Of a DNA stretch of 60,824 nucleotides, positions 45,217 to 54,919 are shown piece by piece. Each line of letters starts with the position of its first letter. Positions within the stretch are counted from its first letter, which is position 1. Origin of the DNA: Bacteroidales bacterium. GTDB taxonomy: Bacteria; Bacteroidota; Bacteroidia; Bacteroidales; CAIWKO01. Both the position numbers and the translations under genes were made by a program. The stretch is taken from the NCBI GenBank assembly GCA_018004645.1, contig JAGNBV010000006.1:1-60824 (forward strand), in the 5' to 3' direction. The notes under the pieces were generated by a model. The model worked only from the letters and a program-made list of their open reading frames with translations, was not told where the DNA came from and made no database searches.

Positions 45217-45224
45217 CAAAAGTA
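45217..45224 (-). promoter_or_regulatory. -7 element for purL
   Basis: TACTTTTG on the minus strand matches TAnnTTTG, 22 bases upstream of the ATG at 45195. Confidence 0.55.
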
Positions 45225-45410
45225 AAAAAATATGGAAACGAAATACAATAGAGTTTTTTTTTCAGAAAGTTTTGTCGCTGCAAAACTCAAAAACACATGA
45301 CATCCACCCGTAGGCGGACATTTTGCACAAAGAAAAATACTCTCAGGGATCGCACTATTGGCGCCAATGTCTCAAAACACAAAGGTAGCGTAAGCACCAA
45401 TGCTTGTAAA

Positions 45411-47222
45411 TCAATGTATTAATTTCAGCACCTTTGATTCAGATTTTTCCATCCCTGAAAAATCCATTTTAAAAGAATAAAGCCCTTTCGGTAAGTTGTC
45501 CGGCGAAAACACGACAGTGTGTTTACCCGCATCATAGCTCTTACTTACAGGGCATGCCACCCGTTCACCCATCATGTTATAAACACTCAAGACAACACTG
45601 CCTTTTTCGGGAATTGAAAATTTCAGAGTCAGTTCCTGGCCGAAGGGATTCGGATAAGCCATAAACTCAAGCTGTGCGCCCATATTATCAGATTGTACCC
45701 AAACTGCCGGCATAAAAAGAAAGGCGTGATTCATTTCCTGTCCATACTGGTTCCCGATGACGCCAGTGCCATACAGCTCAAAATTCAAATACCCGGGTTG
45801 TAGCTCTGTAAGCGGACAAAAGCCCAATACAAGCACTTCGTCGTGTGCAGCCAAATCAAAAAATTCTGTTGTAGCATATACCACCCTGATTATTCCATCG
45901 ACATCTGTTACCAGCAGGTCATTATTTGATGAAATAATCTCTTCTATAGCAGGATTTATCTTGACAGCACCTTCATTTTTACCTGTTTTTGGCATCACGG
46001 CACTGACAAGTTTGTACCTATCATTGGGGTAACTCAACTCCAGACCCAGCGCGGAAAAATCATTTACATTTTCGCTAATCCACAAAGGAATTTCAAAAAT
46101 GGCTTGTGATGTGTTCATCAATAACGTTTTATCAGATTTTACAATGATGTTTTCAGCGGCATTTTGCTTTGCTGAAGCCCAGTCTGTAAGCGAATCCTTG
46201 TACCCTGTTGCAGAAGCATCGTAATCTCCGTATCCCACTGTTTTCAGGGTAAGGGTTACATTAGCGCCAGCTATGGTTATTAAAGTGTCCATCGCTGGCC
46301 AGTTGCCTTTGGGAAAATTACCTGCCACATTACCCGGCAACCCTATTTTTGCCTTAATCCGGCCTACATCAATGGCATTAATAATATCATTATTGTCAAC
46401 ATCGGCCGCTATTTTATGTTTTGCAGAATAACTCAGGGATGGGTCAATCAGGGTATCATGGCCAATCAGGTATTTTACCATAGCCACATCAATAGCATTT
46501 ATCCCATTGCACAACTGCATGGTATCGGCGGTATATTTATCGAATGATAACATATAATTACCGTCTGGAATATCAGTAAATTCAAATATTCCCAAGGCAT
46601 TACCCGTATCCCTTGCCAGTTCCGTTCCTGCCGGAAAAGTTTTCAGAATAACTATGACATTATCAATATTGTATTTGAGCGGATCGTAAGTGGGAACATT
46701 CGGGGCCGGGTTGCCTGCAATGGCTTTGTTTAAATAACTTGTTTTACCGGAAATATCATATTCCAGACCGGTTATCACCATGATAGTCCCTGTTTCCGTT
46801 GCTGTTTCGCAAAGCCCATAAGCGGTAAGCAAATAATCAAACAAGCCGGAAACCGTTGGAGTACCAGCAATGGTAACCACATTGGAAATCCATGTAAAGG
46901 AGACACCTGGCGGCAGGCCCGACACAGTAACCGAAGTGGCCCCCGTAACTGCATAGGTGGTGGGCGTTAGCGGAGTATTAACGATTACAGACTGTGTACC
47001 ACCGGCTGTCAACATCACCTGCGTGGGTTGTGCAAATGTTTCCGGGCTTATCTGGGCATAGCCGGAAACCTGGTACCCGACGGCAAAGTTGCAGCACCCG
47101 GAATTCTGAGCAGGGATTCTAAAACTAAGTATTGCAAAAAGAAATATTGTGCAGAATATTTCCACCCACAGATGAATACTTACATCCAGAGATTTACGAG
47201 GTTCAAATTTTATTTTTCTCAT
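45411..47222 (-). CDS. T9SS type A cargo with Ig-like, CnaB-like and dockerin-like segments
   Basis: A 603-residue exported protein. Residues 1-40 hold a long signal (the hydrophobic stretch is about 20-34), then a Cys-Cys pair and an Ig-like region (to about 150). A carboxypeptidase-regulatory/CnaB-like domain spans about 155-235 (FEFTDIPDGNYMLSFDKY). Next is a dockerin-like segment, INAIDVAMVKYLIG, then ADVDNNDIINAIDVGRIKAKIG, where the second unit has Asp, Asp, Asn and Asp at calcium-loop positions. A cohesin-like beta-sandwich may follow (about 370-490). The tail is a type A sorting domain (AYPNPFGQELTL, GLYSFKMDFSG). It starts 16 bases after the RHS gene stop, probably in one transcript. 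Confidence 0.8.
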   Translation of the reverse strand: MRKIKFEPRKSLDVSIHLWVEIFCTIFLFAILSFRIPAQNSGCCNFAVGYQVSGYAQISPETFAQPTQVMLTAGGTQSVIVNTPLTPTTYAVTGATSVTVSGLPPGVSFTWISNVVTIAGTPTVSGLFDYLLTAYGLCETATETGTIMVITGLEYDISGKTSYLNKAIAGNPAPNVPTYDPLKYNIDNVIVILKTFPAGTELARDTGNALGIFEFTDIPDGNYMLSFDKYTADTMQLCNGINAIDVAMVKYLIGHDTLIDPSLSYSAKHKIAADVDNNDIINAIDVGRIKAKIGLPGNVAGNFPKGNWPAMDTLITIAGANVTLTLKTVGYGDYDASATGYKDSLTDWASAKQNAAENIIVKSDKTLLMNTSQAIFEIPLWISENVNDFSALGLELSYPNDRYKLVSAVMPKTGKNEGAVKINPAIEEIISSNNDLLVTDVDGIIRVVYATTEFFDLAAHDEVLVLGFCPLTELQPGYLNFELYGTGVIGNQYGQEMNHAFLFMPAVWVQSDNMGAQLEFMAYPNPFGQELTLKFSIPEKGSVVLSVYNMMGERVACPVSKSYDAGKHTVVFSPDNLPKGLYSFKMDFSGMEKSESKVLKLIH

Positions 47223-47238
47223 GTCCGGTTTTTTAAAA

Positions 47239-50200
47239 TTATTTTATGACACAATGACCTTTTTTTGTATCATCAACCCATTTCCCCCTCACACATTTCT
47301 GGCGTTCCCATACTGTACGGGTTCCCCATACTTTTACTTCTTTTGTTTTTGTGGTTACTTTAGGTACTTTTACAATTTCACCTTCCGCATTCTTTTCTTC
47401 CTTGTAGGTGGTGGATTGTTCCGACACTTTCCTTTTCACCCAACATTTTTCTTTATATTCACGAATTGGGTTAATTTGTCCTTCCACACAACTGGCAGGC
47501 GGCTCATACACAAGATCAACTACCGCTACAACAAGAGCTGCTCCGGCTATTATTACCCCGATCAGGGGCAACCACTCACCTGTGGGATCAATCCGGATTA
47601 CCGGGTTATTGCCTACATATCCGTATCCATTACCTGCATTAACCTCATCAAGCCATATACCTACAGGATCCCGTTGCTGAAATCTTCCCCAGAGGGGATT
47701 ATAGGTACGTGCCCTGAAATAATAATATCCTGTTTCCACGTCGTATTCCCTGCCGGTAAACATATATGCATTACCAACGGCAGTTGCCGCTCTTGGCATA
47801 TAAGAGGCATCGTATATGGAGGGGTTACCATAACCATCGTATTCGTAGCGCTCCACAATGCTTCCGGCAGCGTCGGTAACGGCCGTCACAGAGCCCAGCA
47901 CATTCTGATGATAAAAATAATCCACACTACTACGTCTCATTTGCAGGATATCATCCAGTTGTGTTCCATAGACGTAGGTTGCCTGCACCACATTGCCGGC
48001 GTTGCGTTCTTCGATTACCTTTTTCCTGTCAAAATAATAATTTGCCGTACCTGCCGGTGTTGCTTTCTGCACCCGTCTTCCGAGCGCATCATATCTATAG
48101 GCGGCTGTTGTTCCTGCATCCACAGTTAGCAACCGGTTTTCGTAATCGTAAGTATACGTATGGTTGCCATCAGTAAGCATATTACCATTAGCATCGTAGG
48201 TGGGATTCACTGGAATTCCGGTACCAATAGCGGTATATTCGTTCAGCAAATTTGATGTGTAGGTGGTGATGATACCATCCTTCACAACAGTAGTTCTGTT
48301 CTGAGCGCCATCATAAACAAACTGAGTCTGGGTCAGCGGTAAAGGAATGTCTCCGCCGGAATAGGTCCCTTCTTTGAATGATACAAGCCGGTTGTCGGAA
48401 TCAAAGGTGTATAATTCCGAGTTGGTTGTACGATGTTGTTTCTGGGCAGAGAGTATATTGCCCTCATTATCAAAAGCGTATGAAAATCCCGCAATGTTGG
48501 GAATCATTGTTCCCCCCGAATTATGTGTCAGAGTTGTTACCCAATCATTATTGTTGTATGTGTATGAGGCGACAGCACCATTACTGTATGTTCGGGTCAC
48601 AATACGGTTCCCAGCATCATGAAAATAAGAAGCCAGGTTGACGGATCCCTCCTTAACAAGAGAAAGCCGCTGCCTGACATCATAGGTCTCCTCAATCAAC
48701 CGCCCTCCGGGATAGGTAATGTATCGCTTATTTGTGGGAATATTATAGGCATATGTTGTCGTTTTTCCGTTCAGGTTTTCGCTCAACATACGGCCGGCGT
48801 TATCCCAGGTCCATGTTATGCCGCCATTGTTATTATTCGCAGTAAGCATTCTGCCTTCATTGTCGTATGTATACGTGTCGTCGTTTGTCCCCGGATAATT
48901 CCTGCCGGTAAGCCTGTGTAGCACATCCCAGGAATAAGTGGTTGTTGCCATAGCATTATCAGTTCGTGAAGTAATCTTATCTGCTGCATTATAAGTGTAT
49001 AATTTTGCGGTACCATCAGCAAAGGTTTCTGCCAACAGGTTATTATTAGCATCATAAGAATAGAGGGTAGTGTTTGCATTGGCATCCGTGGCTGTACTGA
49101 TGTTTCCAACAGCATCATAGGTATATGTAACGCTGTTACCGGCAGGATAAGTAATGCCGGTTTCCCTCCCCAGGACATCATAAGAGTGCGTGGTCAATCC
49201 AAGGTTACGATCCACTATAGTGGTGAGATTCGAATTGTTATCATATCCATACAGGGTTGCCTTTCCCATGGGATCCATGTTCTGTGTCAACCTGTTGAGG
49301 ACATCATAAGAATAAACAGTAAGGTGACCTCCCGCATCTGTAAAGGTCAATTGATTCGAATTGGCATCGTAAGTGTATGACGAAAGAATGCCGAGGTTAT
49401 CAGCAACGGACAGCAGACGATGGACAGCATCATAGTTGTAGGAATATACATTACCGCCAGGCAGACTGACAGTAACTAAGTTTCCGGCAGCATCATAGAC
49501 ATATGTGGATGTTTCTCCGGCAGGATTGGTTACAGAGGTATTTCGGTACAGCGCATCATAAGCAAAATTTGTAATTAGCCCGTTACGATCTGTGGTGGTA
49601 ACAATATTGCCTTCGTTATCATAAACAAAAGCGGTTGAATTGCCCATGGCATCGGTAATACTTGATATCCTGTCCCTGTTATTGAAAAAACTTGTGGTTG
49701 TATTTCCGAGCGGATCTACCACGGTGGTATTATTATCATTGGCATCATAGGAATAATTTATCACTCCTATAGGCTGTTGCACTTGTGTAAGCCGGTCGAG
49801 TCCATCATAAACAAAAGAGGTTGTATTACCCTTGGCATCGATTAAAGAAGTGATATTGCCGTTATTATCATAAGTGAGGAATGTATTGTTTGACAGGGCA
49901 TCAGCAACCTGTGTCAGCCGGTTCAATGCATCGTAGGAATAACTTTTCAGGTTGCCGCTGAAATCTGACCTGCCTAACATATTCCCATTAGCATCATAGG
50001 TAAAAAACCTCGTATTATTCATCGGATCGGTTTCAGCCACTGCCAGGTTTTGCGCATTATAAAAATACCTGCGGGTATTTCCATTGTTATCAGTGTATGC
50101 ACGCACATTGCCCACAGCGTCGTAAGTCCACAAAGAAGTGCCTGCCGCGGTAGTCAGGCCTGTGATATTGCCCAATACATCGTAGTTCCAGGTAGTTGCC

Positions 50201-52020
50201 TGTCCGAGTGCATTAGTTTCTGTGATAAGATCGCCACGGGTATTGTAAGTAAAAAATGTAGGAAAATTCATGGCATCCAACCGGTAAATAAGCCGGCCAT
50301 ACATATCGTACAAATAACCCGTGGTATTGTTATTGCCATCCGTGTAACTGAGTTTGTTTCCGGCATTATCCCAGGTGTATGATTTTGCAGTGCCATCGGC
50401 ATAAAGTATCTGTATTACATAGCCATTTGAATTTCGATTATATTGAGTTACGATGCCTCTGCCATCCATATGAGACACCACATTTCCAGCCGGATCGTAG
50501 GTAAACTGTTCAATAATCCCCAGCGGTTTGATAAAAGTCAGCAGGTTGCCGAATACATCGTAAATGGCATTATATACATTGCCGTTAGGATCCGTATAAC
50601 TGACCACCCGGTTAAATGTGCCATAAATCCACGACATGGAGGCTCCGGTCGGATAAACCAACTGAACAAGTGCGCCTTTGGCGCCGAACACAAACTGGTA
50701 AACATTGCCGTTCGCATCAGTCAGGTACTGCAGATTATTCAGAGCATCATAATCATAGTATTGGTGATACCCACAACAACCGCCGGCCTTTTCACGCAAA
50801 TTTCCATTGGTGTCAAAACGAAACATGGTGGATTGTAATACGGTATCAACCAACTCATTAACCGTAGTGGTAATAGTCGCTGCATCATAACTGATATGCA
50901 TGTCAGACATAGAGGATACTATGCTTTCGACCTGAGAGCAATTAATATAATTGACAACAAACTCATTGCCAAGTTGGTCCTTCAGCATGGTCATGCTGCG
51001 TGCCTGATCATAAAAATACTGAATGGTATCGCCTTCAGGCCCGATGACGGCAACAGGGTTCCAATTTGTATCATAAACATAGTTAAAATGGCGGGGAGGC
51101 GCGTTGTTGGGATCAAATATTTCAGCGAGATGACCATTAACAAAACCCAGATATATGCTTCGACCTGATGCATCGGTTATTGCTGTGGGGAGAGAGTCTG
51201 TGTAGGAGATAAACAGTTCGTTGTTATTGGGATCGGTCATCCTGGTGAGCCGGTGATGTGAAAAATCATCAAAATAATAATTTATGCCATATTTTGTTGT
51301 AAGCCGGAATTTCCCGGGCATATATTCAGCCAGGCTGTCAAAAATACCTTTAGGTGATACAAAGTGTCCCATATCAAAAACATAGATATCCTTTCTCCCG
51401 TCCTCGCGGCGGATTACCACATTAGCGCCCTCCGGTTTGCAAATCATATTATACAACATAGTCCAGCCCGGCCCATAGCCAAAGTCGAGAGCAGTGGCTG
51501 TACTGTTGTATGAGAAAGTCATGTCGAGGGAAAAACCATTACCCGGGATCATCAAGTCCTGACGCTGGTAAAACAAACCTCCCGAATAGGCATTCACCAT
51601 AAGCCCGGCAGGCCCTGCAATGTTGGGCTTATTAATGTTTTCCGGCCTGTCACCCAACCCATGAAATATCCCAAACTCTTTGGTTTCACAATCCTTTGGA
51701 AACAATGGTTCTCGGGCCCATGCTGATGGAGGAATACAACAATCGCCTTGAACTCCACCCAATGTGCCTAAATCACGTTTGATTTCCTGTTCCCAAAGAA
51801 ATTGTCCGGGTGTGCAACTTCCCTGGCTTCTGCAATTGGCTCCGGAAACAGAAGGATCGTCGCCCACAGGGTTTTCCGGCCTGACAATATATGCCGCATT
51901 GTCATTTATTCCCCACTTTATAACTTGTTCTTTAGGCCTTTTTTGAGCACTGCTAAAACCAGAATTAAGTATGCAAATAACTATTATTAAACAAATAGCA
52001 ATCAATTTTTCTAGTTTCAT
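47239..52020 (-). CDS. Secreted RHS/YD-repeat protein with a short cationic C-terminal tail
   Basis: A 1593-residue exported protein with a signal peptide ending near FSSAQ (about residue 25). Residues about 115-330 resemble the DUF6531-type lead of RHS proteins (GPAGLMVNAYSGGLFYQRQD). From about 330 to 1400 there are dozens of YD repeats (YDxxGN.. patterns). The RHS core ends with AYMFTGREYDVETGYYYFRARTYNP (in two parts), RFQQRDPVG and DPTGEW. Beyond this lie about 111 residues: a hydrophobic helix, then a Lys-rich, four-Cys tail (SCVEGQ, EKCWVKRK, RQKCVRGK, GHCVIK). No known toxin domain and no immunity gene were recognised. No T9SS tail is present. Confidence 0.88.
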   Translation of the reverse strand: MKLEKLIAICLIIVICILNSGFSSAQKRPKEQVIKWGINDNAAYIVRPENPVGDDPSVSGANCRSQGSCTPGQFLWEQEIKRDLGTLGGVQGDCCIPPSAWAREPLFPKDCETKEFGIFHGLGDRPENINKPNIAGPAGLMVNAYSGGLFYQRQDLMIPGNGFSLDMTFSYNSTATALDFGYGPGWTMLYNMICKPEGANVVIRREDGRKDIYVFDMGHFVSPKGIFDSLAEYMPGKFRLTTKYGINYYFDDFSHHRLTRMTDPNNNELFISYTDSLPTAITDASGRSIYLGFVNGHLAEIFDPNNAPPRHFNYVYDTNWNPVAVIGPEGDTIQYFYDQARSMTMLKDQLGNEFVVNYINCSQVESIVSSMSDMHISYDAATITTTVNELVDTVLQSTMFRFDTNGNLREKAGGCCGYHQYYDYDALNNLQYLTDANGNVYQFVFGAKGALVQLVYPTGASMSWIYGTFNRVVSYTDPNGNVYNAIYDVFGNLLTFIKPLGIIEQFTYDPAGNVVSHMDGRGIVTQYNRNSNGYVIQILYADGTAKSYTWDNAGNKLSYTDGNNNTTGYLYDMYGRLIYRLDAMNFPTFFTYNTRGDLITETNALGQATTWNYDVLGNITGLTTAAGTSLWTYDAVGNVRAYTDNNGNTRRYFYNAQNLAVAETDPMNNTRFFTYDANGNMLGRSDFSGNLKSYSYDALNRLTQVADALSNNTFLTYDNNGNITSLIDAKGNTTSFVYDGLDRLTQVQQPIGVINYSYDANDNNTTVVDPLGNTTTSFFNNRDRISSITDAMGNSTAFVYDNEGNIVTTTDRNGLITNFAYDALYRNTSVTNPAGETSTYVYDAAGNLVTVSLPGGNVYSYNYDAVHRLLSVADNLGILSSYTYDANSNQLTFTDAGGHLTVYSYDVLNRLTQNMDPMGKATLYGYDNNSNLTTIVDRNLGLTTHSYDVLGRETGITYPAGNSVTYTYDAVGNISTATDANANTTLYSYDANNNLLAETFADGTAKLYTYNAADKITSRTDNAMATTTYSWDVLHRLTGRNYPGTNDDTYTYDNEGRMLTANNNNGGITWTWDNAGRMLSENLNGKTTTYAYNIPTNKRYITYPGGRLIEETYDVRQRLSLVKEGSVNLASYFHDAGNRIVTRTYSNGAVASYTYNNNDWVTTLTHNSGGTMIPNIAGFSYAFDNEGNILSAQKQHRTTNSELYTFDSDNRLVSFKEGTYSGGDIPLPLTQTQFVYDGAQNRTTVVKDGIITTYTSNLLNEYTAIGTGIPVNPTYDANGNMLTDGNHTYTYDYENRLLTVDAGTTAAYRYDALGRRVQKATPAGTANYYFDRKKVIEERNAGNVVQATYVYGTQLDDILQMRRSSVDYFYHQNVLGSVTAVTDAAGSIVERYEYDGYGNPSIYDASYMPRAATAVGNAYMFTGREYDVETGYYYFRARTYNPLWGRFQQRDPVGIWLDEVNAGNGYGYVGNNPVIRIDPTGEWLPLIGVIIAGAALVVAVVDLVYEPPASCVEGQINPIREYKEKCWVKRKVSEQSTTYKEEKNAEGEIVKVPKVTTKTKEVKVWGTRTVWERQKCVRGKWVDDTKKGHCVIK

Positions 52021-52091
52021 AATCTGGGTTTTTAAAATATTTGACTTGACATCAGCATTACGAATAATTATTCAAAGAACTGTATTTCATA

Positions 52092-52099
52092 CAAATATA
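52092..52099 (-). promoter_or_regulatory. -7 element for the RHS/dockerin-like operon
   Basis: TATATTTG on the minus strand matches TAnnTTTG, 72 bases upstream of the ATG at 52020, giving a leader of about 65 bases. Confidence 0.4.
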
Positions 52100-52408
52100 A
52101 TATTTTTACATTTATTTTACAAGAAAAATAACTGATATTTTGTTAAATAACTATAATGATATTATACTATTATCCATACTTTTCGACTACTCATCCTAAT
52201 TTAAAGTTCAATTTATCGGAACTTATCATTTGTATTCAATACTTTAACTAAGTTTTATGAACCATTTTTATTATCTTTTTCATTTTATCCCTGTTATATG
52301 AAACCACAGTTTTTACTACATTTTTCTGTTTTAAGAATCACAAACTATATTCATTCATACCAATAGCCAGAAATGAGTCCATAAACAATTTCAGTATGTC
52401 GAAATTTG

Positions 52409-52438
52409 TTTGTGCACTTAATATATATTTTATCTTTG
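52409..52438 (+). promoter_or_regulatory. Promoter of the 440-residue membrane protein, deciding its start
   Basis: TTTG (52409-52412) is followed after 18 bases by TATCTTTG (52431-52438) and CA. It is the clearest -33/-7 pair in the window. It lies inside the longest open frame (from 52406), which rules out that start and favours TTG 52457. Confidence 0.6.
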
Positions 52439-52456
52439 CACTATAAAAAATATAAT

Positions 52457-53779
52457 TTGAACATATTTTTGGAAACGCTGCTGACAGTATTATATGCTGT
52501 TATCTTTATCCTGTTGATCTACAAATTAAAATTCTTTCGTATTGAAGGATTTTCAGCCAGGGTGGTCAGCGGGGTTTTTATTATGAAAATCCTCGCCGGT
52601 ATCGGCATGTTTTTTTTATATACCTATTATTACACCGACAGGGCTACTGCTGATATTTTCAAATATTTTGACGACAGCAAAATAATGTATGACGCGCTTT
52701 GGGATAAACCCGAAGATTTTTTCCGTATGATTTTCAGTATCGGAAACGATTCTCCGTACTTCGACCAGTATTACTACCAGATGAACAACTGGTACCGGCA
52801 ATACGAAAGCAATATATACAACGACAGCCATACGATTATCCGCATCAACGCCCTGATTCGTCTGTTCTCCTTTGGTTTTTACAATGTCCACACGGTTTTT
52901 ATGTGTTTTATTTCATTGGTCGGCCTGGTAGCTTTGTACAAATTTTTTGTTCCTTACATGCAACACAAAAAACGCTTGTTGTTTCTGGCTGTATTTCTGA
53001 TTCCTTCAGTTGTTTTTTGGAGTTCAGGAGTGCTCAAGGAAGCCATTTTGATTTTTGGTATCGGCATGATGCTTTTTTCGACCAGTCAGTTGCTTCAAAA
53101 AAAACATTTTTTGCTGAACACATTGTTCCTGGTGTTTTCGTTGGTGCTGCTCATGTATATCAAATACTACATATTCATGATCATCATACCGCTGACCATA
53201 ATTCATGTATGGTGCCGGCTGACCTCCGACAAGTTAGCTGCGCTGAAGTACGCCTCCATGGCAGTAGTATGCATTATTGCCGGACTGACGATCCATTATA
53301 TTTTCCCCGGACTGAATATGCTTCAGATCCTCGCAATGAAACAAAACGACTTTGTCGGACTGGCGCAGGCCACCCATTCGGGCAGCCTCATCAGTGAGGA
53401 TTTGCTACAGCCTACGGTGTCCGATGTCCTCATACACACCCCCGGTGCATTCTATAACACCCTGGTCAGGCCTTATATTTTTGAAGCCAACTCGCTGATA
53501 ATACTTTTTGCCGCCATCGAAAACCTGTTTATTTTTGCGGTGATAATCGTCTGCCTGATTTTTTCCTCAGGAAAAATTGCCCACAAATCAGTATTTATTT
53601 TTTGTTTGCTGTTTTTTACCGCCTTGTATATTCTCACTGGTCTTACCACGCCGGTTATCGGTGCCATGGTACGTTACAAGGTTCCGGCCATGCCATTTCT
53701 GATGATTTTACTTTTCATGCTGTTGAACAGCCGCAAGGTTGCAGAAAAGTTTCCATCATTGAAAAAATTAATTGATTGA
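52457..53779 (+). CDS. Polytopic membrane protein, perhaps GT-C or polysaccharide-polymerase-like
   Basis: About 440 residues if translation starts at TTG 52457 (Leu-Asn-Ile-Phe read as MNIFLETLLTVLYAV); the longer frame from 52406 begins upstream of a strong promoter. There are about ten or eleven predicted helices. After the second helix comes a polar loop of about 90 residues rich in Tyr, Asp and Asn (DRATADIFKYFDDSKIMYDALW, in part), then a SGVLKEAILIFGIGM helix. The layout recalls GT-C glycosyltransferases and Wzy/EpsG-like polymerases, but no signature was definite. It stands alone; function unknown. Confidence 0.6.
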   Translation: MNIFLETLLTVLYAVIFILLIYKLKFFRIEGFSARVVSGVFIMKILAGIGMFFLYTYYYTDRATADIFKYFDDSKIMYDALWDKPEDFFRMIFSIGNDSPYFDQYYYQMNNWYRQYESNIYNDSHTIIRINALIRLFSFGFYNVHTVFMCFISLVGLVALYKFFVPYMQHKKRLLFLAVFLIPSVVFWSSGVLKEAILIFGIGMMLFSTSQLLQKKHFLLNTLFLVFSLVLLMYIKYYIFMIIIPLTIIHVWCRLTSDKLAALKYASMAVVCIIAGLTIHYIFPGLNMLQILAMKQNDFVGLAQATHSGSLISEDLLQPTVSDVLIHTPGAFYNTLVRPYIFEANSLIILFAAIENLFIFAVIIVCLIFSSGKIAHKSVFIFCLLFFTALYILTGLTTPVIGAMVRYKVPAMPFLMILLFMLLNSRKVAEKFPSLKKLID

Positions 53780-53862
53780 CCCATACTTTATGAAGCTGTT
53801 TTGATTTTTATAAAATAAATCATTAAAATGAAATTTTTATTCTCTAAAGTTACTCAGAGCCG

Positions 53863-53890
53863 GACAAATACTTTTGTTGAAGTATTTGTC
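53863..53890. repeat. Perfect 11-base hairpin
   Basis: GACAAATACTT (53863-53873) pairs exactly with AAGTATTTGTC (53880-53890) around a TTGTTG loop. It follows the membrane protein gene by 84 bases and lacks a T-run. It is followed by two more palindromes (53922-53956 and 53980-53991: CCTAC AG GTAGG) in a 311-base gene-free stretch (53780-54090) that holds nothing else. Confidence 0.75.
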
Positions 53891-53921
53891 AGTGTCGAAG
53901 AGTGGCTGCTACGGTCGACTT

Positions 53922-53956
53922 CCCTGCCTGCGTGCCGGACACTTCGGCAGGCAGGG
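53922..53956. repeat. GC-rich palindrome of the CCTGCC/GGCAGG type
   Basis: CCCTGCCTGC (53922-53931) pairs exactly with GCAGGCAGGG (53947-53956) around a 15-base loop. The arms and a CCGG in the loop resemble the palindrome at 57435-57455 inside the MITE, so this may be a repeat family member. Confidence 0.75.
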
Positions 53957-54090
53957 ACACGATTATCCTCCCTGTTTTGCCTACAGGTAGGATCTATCGG
54001 ATGAGAATAATCGGCTCAGCCTGACCGTAAATAATGACTAATTATACAAATTCAAAACAGTTACTAATAAGCATTAATAAATTCTATCCA

Positions 54091-54858
54091 ATGGAAAAGA
54101 CAAAAAAAATTGTAATGATCACCGGCGCTACCAGTGGAATAGGCCTTGCCTGTGCCGAAATTTTCGCCATGCACGGTTACGACCTCATCATCACCGGACG
54201 GCGTAATGAACGCTTGCTAAAGATCAGCAAAAGTTTTCCTGAAAAATATAACGTCAGTGTCCTGCCTCTTAATTTTGATGTCCGCAACAAAAATGAAACC
54301 GAAAAGGCACTTGGCCAGCTTCCCGAAAAATGGAAAAATATTGACATCCTGATAAACAATGCCGGTTTGGCACGGGGGTTTAACCTGATTCAGGACGGAG
54401 ATACGCAGGATTGGGACGAAATGATTGACACCAACCTCAAGGGACTGTTATATGTTTCGAAATTTGTAATTCCTTTGATGATAGCACGCCAAAAAGGACA
54501 TATTATCAACGTAGGATCTATTGCCGGTAAAGAACCGTATATCAACGGAAATGTATATTGCGCCACCAAAGCTGCCGTGGATTCACTGACCAGGTCAATG
54601 CGTATCGACCTGCTGAAACACAATATAAAAGTCACCCAGATAGCCCCGGGAGCTACAGAAACGGAGTTTTCTTTAGTTAGGTACAAAGGCGACCAGGACG
54701 CTGCCCGGAAAACCTATGAAGGCTTTAAGCCATTAAAAGGCAACGATATTGCCTCCATAATATTTTACGCGGCTTCACTTCCTCCCCATGTCAATATCAA
54801 CGATATGATTATCACCCCTACCGCCCAGGCCAACACCGTGCACACCGCGCGTAAATAG
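54091..54858 (+). CDS. Short-chain dehydrogenase/reductase (YdfG-like)
   Basis: A 255-residue classical SDR from ATG 54091 (MEKTKKIVMITGATSGIG); the frame from 54034 adds a leader with no support. The cofactor motif is TGATSGIG (residues 11-18), followed by RRN that suggests NADP. Then come NNAG, the catalytic Ser in NVGSIAG, and YCATK with Tyr156 and Lys160. The PGATETEFS loop is also typical, as in YdfG-like hydroxy-acid or 3-hydroxypropionate-type dehydrogenases. The substrate is unknown. It lies 101 bases upstream of the acyl-CoA synthetase gene. Confidence 0.92.
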   Translation: MEKTKKIVMITGATSGIGLACAEIFAMHGYDLIITGRRNERLLKISKSFPEKYNVSVLPLNFDVRNKNETEKALGQLPEKWKNIDILINNAGLARGFNLIQDGDTQDWDEMIDTNLKGLLYVSKFVIPLMIARQKGHIINVGSIAGKEPYINGNVYCATKAAVDSLTRSMRIDLLKHNIKVTQIAPGATETEFSLVRYKGDQDAARKTYEGFKPLKGNDIASIIFYAASLPPHVNINDMIITPTAQANTVHTARK

Positions 54859-54919
54859 CTGGCATATAACGCTTTTCTGATTGTTGAAAAAATATTTAAA
54901 CACTTGTTTAAGTTTTTGA

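Larger units (their letters stand above)
52021..52456. other. 436-base divergent intergenic region
   Basis: AT-rich sequence between the RHS gene (minus) and a membrane protein gene (plus). It carries a promoter for each side (52092-52099 minus, 52412-52438 plus). Nothing else was recognised; no hairpin or repeat stands out. Confidence 0.5.

Noticed and set aside
47239..47580. RHS C-terminal tail as a polymorphic toxin domain
   Set aside because: No nuclease, deaminase or pore-forming signature was recognised and no small immunity gene follows; kept as an open question in the findings.
47221..48129. 302-codon plus-strand frame opposite the RHS gene
   Set aside because: It is antisense to the conserved RHS core, is very Cys/His/Phe-rich and matches no family. 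Long shadow frames are common opposite repeat proteins.
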